Below, in pieces: positions 59,410 through 64,000 of a stretch of DNA of 64,000 nucleotides. Source of the DNA: Pelagibacteraceae bacterium AG-422-D23 (GTDB taxonomy: Bacteria; Pseudomonadota; Alphaproteobacteria; Pelagibacterales; Pelagibacteraceae); NCBI GenBank assembly GCA_003213615.1, contig QCMQ01000001.1:337807-401806 (forward strand), read 5' to 3'. A program made the position numbers and the translations under genes. The notes under the pieces were generated by a model, which was not told the origin of the DNA, did no database searches, and saw only the letters and a list, made by a program, of their open reading frames with translations. The number at the start of each line of letters is the position of its first letter. Position 1 is the stretch's first letter.

Positions 59410-60900
59410 ATGAGCAAAACTAATTTTTTTGTAAAATATCTAAAAAACATAAGCAATTTAATTAATAATCTTTTAGAAAAAAATTTAAACAAGTTAAATT
59501 TTAAAAATCTAAGCTTTTTATTTAAAAATAATAAAATAATTTTAACTTTTGTCGCACTTTTTGTTATTTTTATATCCTACTTATTATTACCTACTTTTTA
59601 TAATCAAAACGATATTTCTAAAGAATTGAAAAATGGTCTTCAAAGTAAATTTGATTTAGATTTTAAATTTTCACAAAATATAAAATATAATTTTTTTCCA
59701 CGACCAAATTTTACAATTTTAGACTCATCAATTTTTGATAATCAAACTGAAATTTCAAAAATTAATAAACTAAAAATTTTTATATCATTCGATAATCTCT
59801 TTTCAATAAAAAATATTAAAATAGGAGATCTTATTATAGAAAATGCCAATTTTAATCTTAATACAAAAAATTATAATTTCTTTGTAGAACTGTTAAGTAA
59901 AAATTTCAAAAGTGGAAATTTAAAAATTAAAGATAGTAATGTCTTTTTTAGACATAGTGAAAGTGAAGTTTTATTTATAAACAAAATTTTTAAAATGAAA
60001 TATTATCATGAACCAAAAGAATTTAAAAATATTATATATTCAGAAAATGAAATGTTTAATATGCCTTTTTCAATAAAAACTTTTTTTGGTGAAGATAATA
60101 ATAAGATTTTTTCTCAATTTAATTTCAATTTACTTAATCTAAAAATTGAAAATGAATTAAGCTTTGAAAATGAAAAAAAAATTGGCAAATCACAGTTTAC
60201 TCTAAATAAATTAAAAAGAATTGGTGAATATAGTATTGAAAAAAATTCTTTTAATTTTCATTTGTTTGATAAAATAGATGAACCAAATGTTACTTATAAA
60301 GGAAATTTAAATTTTAAGCCCTTTTTTGCAAATATAGAGGGAAATTTAGATGAAATAAATTTAAATCACCTGTTCGGTTCCAATGCAATTATTGCTCAAC
60401 TTTTGAAAACTGAAATATTTAATAATAAAAATATTGACTTTAAATTAAAGCTAAATGCAGTCAATGTTTACAATAATTCCAATTTTAAAAATATAAACTT
60501 AAATTCAAAAATTCAAGAAGGTTTAGTCGATACAGACAATACTAAATTTGAATGGAGAGATGTTGCAGATTTTGAACTATTAGAAAGTCTAATTTTTGTT
60601 AGAGACGGAGAATTAGTTTTGGATGGAAAAATAAAAATAAATGTTAATGATTTTAATAAGATATATAAATTTCTTTTAACTCCAAAGAATTATAGAAATG
60701 AAATTAAACAAGTTGATTTTAATTTTACATATAATTTCGATCAAAAAATAGCTGAATTAAAAGATATTAAAATTGATAAGAAAATTAATCAGAATGTTAA
60801 TAAAATTTTAAACAATGTAATTTTAAAAAAAGACGATTTACAAAACAAAATTTATTTTAAAAATTTATTAAATGAAGCAATTAAAAGTTACTCTGGATAA
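59410..60900 (+). CDS. AsmA-family-like envelope protein
   Basis: About 496 residues from the ATG at 59410 (a TTG lies three codons upstream). A TM helix at about 44-65 follows a Lys/Asn-rich cytoplasmic start; the rest is predicted periplasmic beta-sheet with the AsmA pattern ([41 protein letters not shown]). AsmA-like proteins bridge membranes for phospholipid transport or affect outer-membrane assembly. Similarity is weak, so the family call is moderate. Ends with a 13 bp overlap on fumC. Confidence 0.72.
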   Translation: MSKTNFFVKYLKNISNLINNLLEKNLNKLNFKNLSFLFKNNKIILTFVALFVIFISYLLLPTFYNQNDISKELKNGLQSKFDLDFKFSQNIKYNFFPRPNFTILDSSIFDNQTEISKINKLKIFISFDNLFSIKNIKIGDLIIENANFNLNTKNYNFFVELLSKNFKSGNLKIKDSNVFFRHSESEVLFINKIFKMKYYHEPKEFKNIIYSENEMFNMPFSIKTFFGEDNNKIFSQFNFNLLNLKIENELSFENEKKIGKSQFTLNKLKRIGEYSIEKNSFNFHLFDKIDEPNVTYKGNLNFKPFFANIEGNLDEINLNHLFGSNAIIAQLLKTEIFNNKNIDFKLKLNAVNVYNNSNFKNINLNSKIQEGLVDTDNTKFEWRDVADFELLESLIFVRDGELVLDGKIKINVNDFNKIYKFLLTPKNYRNEIKQVDFNFTYNFDQKIAELKDIKIDKKINQNVNKILNNVILKKDDLQNKIYFKNLLNEAIKSYSG

Positions 60901-62276
60901 ATCATTTTTTTAGGATCAACAATTTTATTATAATCTCTTTCGTTTATTAATCCTGTTTTTAAAGTCTCATATTTTAAAGTAGTATTATTTTTAAGAGCAG
61001 TTTTTGCAATTTTTGCTGCATTGTCATAACCAATATGTGGAGCTAGCGCTGTAACAAGCATTAATGAATTATCTAAATGTTCTTGTATTTTCTTTTTATT
61101 GGCTTTTATCCCCTTAACACAATAAAGAGCAAAATTTTTTGTACTATCAGCGATCAAGTCAATTGACTGTAAGATATTATGAGCAATTAAAGGTTTAAAA
61201 ACATTAAGTTCAAAATGACCATGAGATCCTGCCATAGTTATACCATTGTGATTTCCAATTACTTTAACACAAACCATGGTTACAGCCTCACATTGCGTTG
61301 GATTTACTTTTCCTGGCATAATAGATGAACCTGGCTCGTTTTCAGGCAAAATTAGTTCTCCATATCCAGCCCTAGGACCTGAACCTAAAAATCGAATATC
61401 ATTTGATATTTTCATCAATGCCACCGCACAAGTATTTAATGCACCAGAAAAATTTACAATTGCATCATGAGCCGCAAGCTCAGCAAATTTATTTGGAGCT
61501 GGTTTGAATTTAATTTTTGTAAATTTAGAAATTTCTTTTACAATTTTTTTATCAAAATTTTTCTTAGAATTTATTCCTGTACCTACAGCTGTACCACCTT
61601 GTGCAAGAAATAGTATTTCTTTTAAAGCATACTCTATTCTCTCAATACTTTTTTTAATTTGAAAATGATATCCTGAAAACTCTTGTCCAAGAGAAATTGG
61701 TGTAGCATCTTGTAAATGGGTTCTTCCGATTTTTACTATACTTTTAAATTCATTGGATTTTCTTTTTAATTCTTTTTCTAAAATTTTTAAGCTAGGTAGC
61801 ATTTTACTTATTGTTTCTTTAGCCACTGAAATATGCATTGCGGTTGGAAACACATCGTTGGTAGATTGAGATTTGTTTACGTGATCGTTTGGATGAACAG
61901 GTTTTTTAGCTCCTTTTTTTCCACCTAAAATCTCTATTGCTCTATTAGCAATAACCTCATTTACATTCATATTTGTCTGTGTACCCGAACCTGTTTGCCA
62001 GACTTTCAAGGGAAAATTTTCATCTAATTTACCTTTAATCACTTCATCGGATGCTTTCATAATAGCTTTAGAAATTTTACTATCTATAAGTTTATCTTTT
62101 GCATGTACAATCGCAGCCGATCTCTTTATGATTGCAATTGATTTTATTATTGAAATATTGACTAAAATTTTACCAATATTAAAAAATTTATTAGATCTTT
62201 GAGTAGATGCGCCCCAATATTTATCATTAGGAACGTTTATGTCACCAATGCTGTCAAATTCTTTTCTTAATTTCAT
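60888..62276 (-). CDS. fumC: fumarate hydratase, class II
   Basis: TCA-cycle enzyme interconverting fumarate and malate; 462 residues, iron-free type. Signature [13 protein letters not shown] (about 316-328), [13 protein letters not shown] near the start of the active site, [14 protein letters not shown] and [10 protein letters not shown] are all intact. It is single on the minus strand, 67 bp from the divergent pyrophosphohydrolase gene. Confidence 0.97.
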   Translation of the reverse strand: MKLRKEFDSIGDINVPNDKYWGASTQRSNKFFNIGKILVNISIIKSIAIIKRSAAIVHAKDKLIDSKISKAIMKASDEVIKGKLDENFPLKVWQTGSGTQTNMNVNEVIANRAIEILGGKKGAKKPVHPNDHVNKSQSTNDVFPTAMHISVAKETISKMLPSLKILEKELKRKSNEFKSIVKIGRTHLQDATPISLGQEFSGYHFQIKKSIERIEYALKEILFLAQGGTAVGTGINSKKNFDKKIVKEISKFTKIKFKPAPNKFAELAAHDAIVNFSGALNTCAVALMKISNDIRFLGSGPRAGYGELILPENEPGSSIMPGKVNPTQCEAVTMVCVKVIGNHNGITMAGSHGHFELNVFKPLIAHNILQSIDLIADSTKNFALYCVKGIKANKKKIQEHLDNSLMLVTALAPHIGYDNAAKIAKTALKNNTTLKYETLKTGLINERDYNKIVDPKKMIYPE

Positions 62277-62343
62277 TGATTAATTTTTAAGTAACAAATA
62301 ATTATTAACATACAATAAATTTTTAAAAACATATAGGAGCATT

Positions 62344-62715
62344 ATGTCGAATTTTAGCAAAGTAGGCACTTTCATGAAAACTTTTGGTCAAGAAGTTAAA
62401 ACCAAACCATCTTTAAGTACTGAAAAAATAAACAATTTAAGGATAGATCTAATTAAAGAGGAATTGGAGGAACTTACAGAAGCAATGAATAACAAGGATT
62501 TATTGGAAGTAGCTGATGCGCTTACAGATATATTATATGTAACTTATGGGGCAGGGCATGCATTTGGAATAGATTTAGATAAATGTTTTGACGAGGTCCA
62601 AAACTCAAATATGAGTAAGTTAGATGAAAACGGCAAACCAATTTACAATGAATCAGGAAAAGTCATGAAAGGCCCAAACTATTTTAAGCCAAATCTTTCC
62701 AAATTCGTAAACTAG
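62344..62715 (+). CDS. MazG-like nucleoside triphosphate pyrophosphohydrolase
   Basis: 123-residue protein of the all-alpha NTP-PPase superfamily (MazG / phosphoribosyl-ATP pyrophosphohydrolase-like). The metal-binding pattern is visible: RIDLIKEELEELTEA (EExxE, about 29-43) and LEVADALTDILYV (ExxD, about 54-66), then the sequence AGHAFGIDLDKCFDEVQNSNMSK typical of small MazG-like enzymes. Likely hydrolyses aberrant or regulatory nucleotides. Good Shine-Dalgarno (AGGAG) before the ATG. Shares a CTAG with nadC stop. Confidence 0.83.
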   Translation: MSNFSKVGTFMKTFGQEVKTKPSLSTEKINNLRIDLIKEELEELTEAMNNKDLLEVADALTDILYVTYGAGHAFGIDLDKCFDEVQNSNMSKLDENGKPIYNESGKVMKGPNYFKPNLSKFVN

Positions 62716-63545
62716 ATCTCTAACTTAAAGTCTACTGCAGGAGCACTATGAGTAATACTACCAACAGAAATTCTATTTACCCCAGTAGATGCAATAGCTT
62801 TAACAGTTTTTAAGCTGACATTTCCAGAGGCCTCAGTCTCATAATACTTTTTAGCAATTTTAACACTATCTCTTAAATTTTTTATATTCATATTATCAAG
62901 TAGAACAGTATTAAATTTTAGTCCTAAAATTGATTTAAGTTGTTTAGCTGTATCCACTTCAACAGTAATTTTTTTTCCTTTTTTATTTTTAATTGCTTCA
63001 AGGACTAAAGATTTTAAATCTGAGCTAGCAATATGATTATCTTTAATTAAATATTCATCACTTAAATTAAATCTATGATTTGTACCACCTCCTAATTTGA
63101 CAGCATATTTTTGGATAACTCTTAAATTTGGAATAGTTTTTCTAGTGCAACAAATTTTAGTTTTTTTTCCAGCTAATTTAACAAATTTATTTGTTTTAGT
63201 AGCTATTCCTGAAATATGAGACAAAAAGTTAAGCGCAACCCTTTCAGCAATTAGAATATTTTTTGCTTTACCTTTAATAATAGCAACCAAATTTCCCTTT
63301 TTTACACTAGAACCATCTTTTTTCTTAATTATAAATTTTATTTTATTATCAATTAATGAAAAAGTATGTTTAGCAAATAATAATCCTCCAACAATTGCAT
63401 TTTGATTTGATATTAGTTTAACTATTGCCATTTTATTATTATTGATTAGACTTGAAGTGATATCTCCCGAAGGATAAAGATCTTCATTTAATGCTAGCTT
63501 AACAGTACTTTTGATAAATTCTTTGCTTAATTTAATTTTTGACAC
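62712..63545 (-). CDS. nadC: nicotinate-nucleotide pyrophosphorylase (quinolinate PRTase)
   Basis: Converts quinolinate and PRPP to nicotinate mononucleotide; 277 residues. Landmarks: LNEDLYPSGDITSSL, LNFLSHISGIATKT, CTRKTIPNLRVIQKYAV, GGGTNHRFNLSDEYLIKDNH, TVEVDTAKQL and EASGNVSLKTVKAIASTGVNRISVG. It follows nadA after 5 bp, so the two form an NAD-synthesis operon; nadB is not in view. Confidence 0.95.
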   Translation of the reverse strand: MSKIKLSKEFIKSTVKLALNEDLYPSGDITSSLINNNKMAIVKLISNQNAIVGGLLFAKHTFSLIDNKIKFIIKKKDGSSVKKGNLVAIIKGKAKNILIAERVALNFLSHISGIATKTNKFVKLAGKKTKICCTRKTIPNLRVIQKYAVKLGGGTNHRFNLSDEYLIKDNHIASSDLKSLVLEAIKNKKGKKITVEVDTAKQLKSILGLKFNTVLLDNMNIKNLRDSVKIAKKYYETEASGNVSLKTVKAIASTGVNRISVGSITHSAPAVDFKLEI

Positions 63546-63550
63546 TTAAA

Positions 63551-64000
63551 TTATCTGCCAATGGCTGCCATTCTCTCAACAGATATTCTGGCTTTCTCAA
63601 TTGTTTCTTTGTCCATAATAATTTCACCAGTCTCATTTTCTAAACAATCTAATATTTTTGGAAGTGTAATTTTTTTCATATGAGGACACATATTACATGG
63701 TTTAACAAAGTCTACATTTGGATTTTCTATCTGGATATTGTCACTCATTGAGCATTCAGTAACCATCATTACTTTTTTTGGTTGATTATCTTTTACATAT
63801 TTAATCATTCCAGAAGTAGATCCTGCAAAATCACTTGCTTTAATAACATCTGGAGGACATTCGGGGTGAGCTATGATTTTAATCCCTGGATTATTTTTTC
63901 TAATGTCATCTATTTCTTTTTTATTAAATTGATCATGAACAATGCAAATTCCTTTCCAGGAAATAATTTCAACATCAGTTTGAGAAGCAACATATTTTGC
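63551..64000 (-). CDS. nadA: quinolinate synthase A (3' part; 5' end beyond window)
   Basis: 150 C-terminal codons of NadA, the 4Fe-4S enzyme that condenses iminoaspartate with dihydroxyacetone phosphate. The frame stays open to base 64000, so the start lies past the window edge. Visible landmarks: ICIVHDQF (first cluster Cys region), AHPECPPDVIKASDFAGSTSGMI, TECSMSDN (second Cys) and CNMCPHMKKI (third Cys). It precedes nadC on the same strand with 5 bp between them. Confidence 0.95.
   Translation of the reverse strand, partial: AKYVASQTDVEIISWKGICIVHDQFNKKEIDDIRKNNPGIKIIAHPECPPDVIKASDFAGSTSGMIKYVKDNQPKKVMMVTECSMSDNIQIENPNVDFVKPCNMCPHMKKITLPKILDCLENETGEIIMDKETIEKARISVERMAAIGR

Overview
The window looks like a streamlined, very AT-rich alphaproteobacterial chromosome of the SAR11 / Pelagibacterales type. 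This rests on the A/T-biased codon use, Lys/Ile/Asn-rich proteins, almost no intergenic DNA, frequent stop/start sharing (TAATG, ATGA) and alphaproteobacterial gene orders: prs-rplY-pth-ychF, carAB next to yqeY-dnaG-rpoD, rnpB before mraZ, and lpxC-bamD-ligA. I see no insertion sequence, phage gene, CRISPR array or island of foreign composition. This is core genome.

Layout. 1-1150: end of the cytochrome bc1 operon (petB partial, petC). 1127-7067, minus strand: lgt, midA-like, pgeF, prs, rplY, pth, ychF. 7085-9784: a ubiK-like gene, then a marR / response regulator / histidine kinase operon on the minus strand. 9808-10689: ilvE. 10686-17707, minus strand: a tightly coupled run uvrB, pteridine-reductase-like SDR, secreted alpha/beta hydrolase, a 48-codon membrane ORF, folB, uvrC, pgsA. 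17744-22595: aspC plus a Rossmann-fold gene, a small membrane protein and trxB, then an ELM1-family gene coupled to a 2OG-Fe(II) oxygenase. 22592-26990: carB and carA. 27117-31320: yqeY, dnaG, rpoD and a tRNA-Val. 31331-34572: an orphan membrane protein, a CAT-anticodon tRNA, mlaC, mlaA, an Amidase_2 protein and RNase P RNA.

34760-55665 is an uninterrupted plus-strand division and cell wall (dcw) cluster: mraZ, ftsZ, rsmH, ftsL, ftsI, murE-murF fusion, mraY, murD, ftsW, murG, murC, murB, ddl, ftsQ, a shrunken ftsA-like gene, lpxC, bamD, ligA. It starts at a promoter whose -10 box lies inside a three-copy MraZ operator. The right flank holds an M24 peptidase, a UvrD-type helicase, an AsmA-like protein, fumC, a MazG-like pyrophosphohydrolase, nadC and the 3' part of nadA.

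The most notable points are in the division machinery: ftsZ lies at the head of the cluster instead of after ftsA, and the ftsA position holds a 234-residue protein that appears to keep the SHS2 (1C) domain and the terminal amphipathic helix but to have lost the actin ATP-binding lobes. Other points are a DnaG that has lost three of four zinc ligands, a tRNA-Val with a non-canonical T loop, a murE-murF fusion, an MlaA whose lipobox cysteine is replaced by serine, and convergent gene pairs whose 3' ends nearly always overlap.
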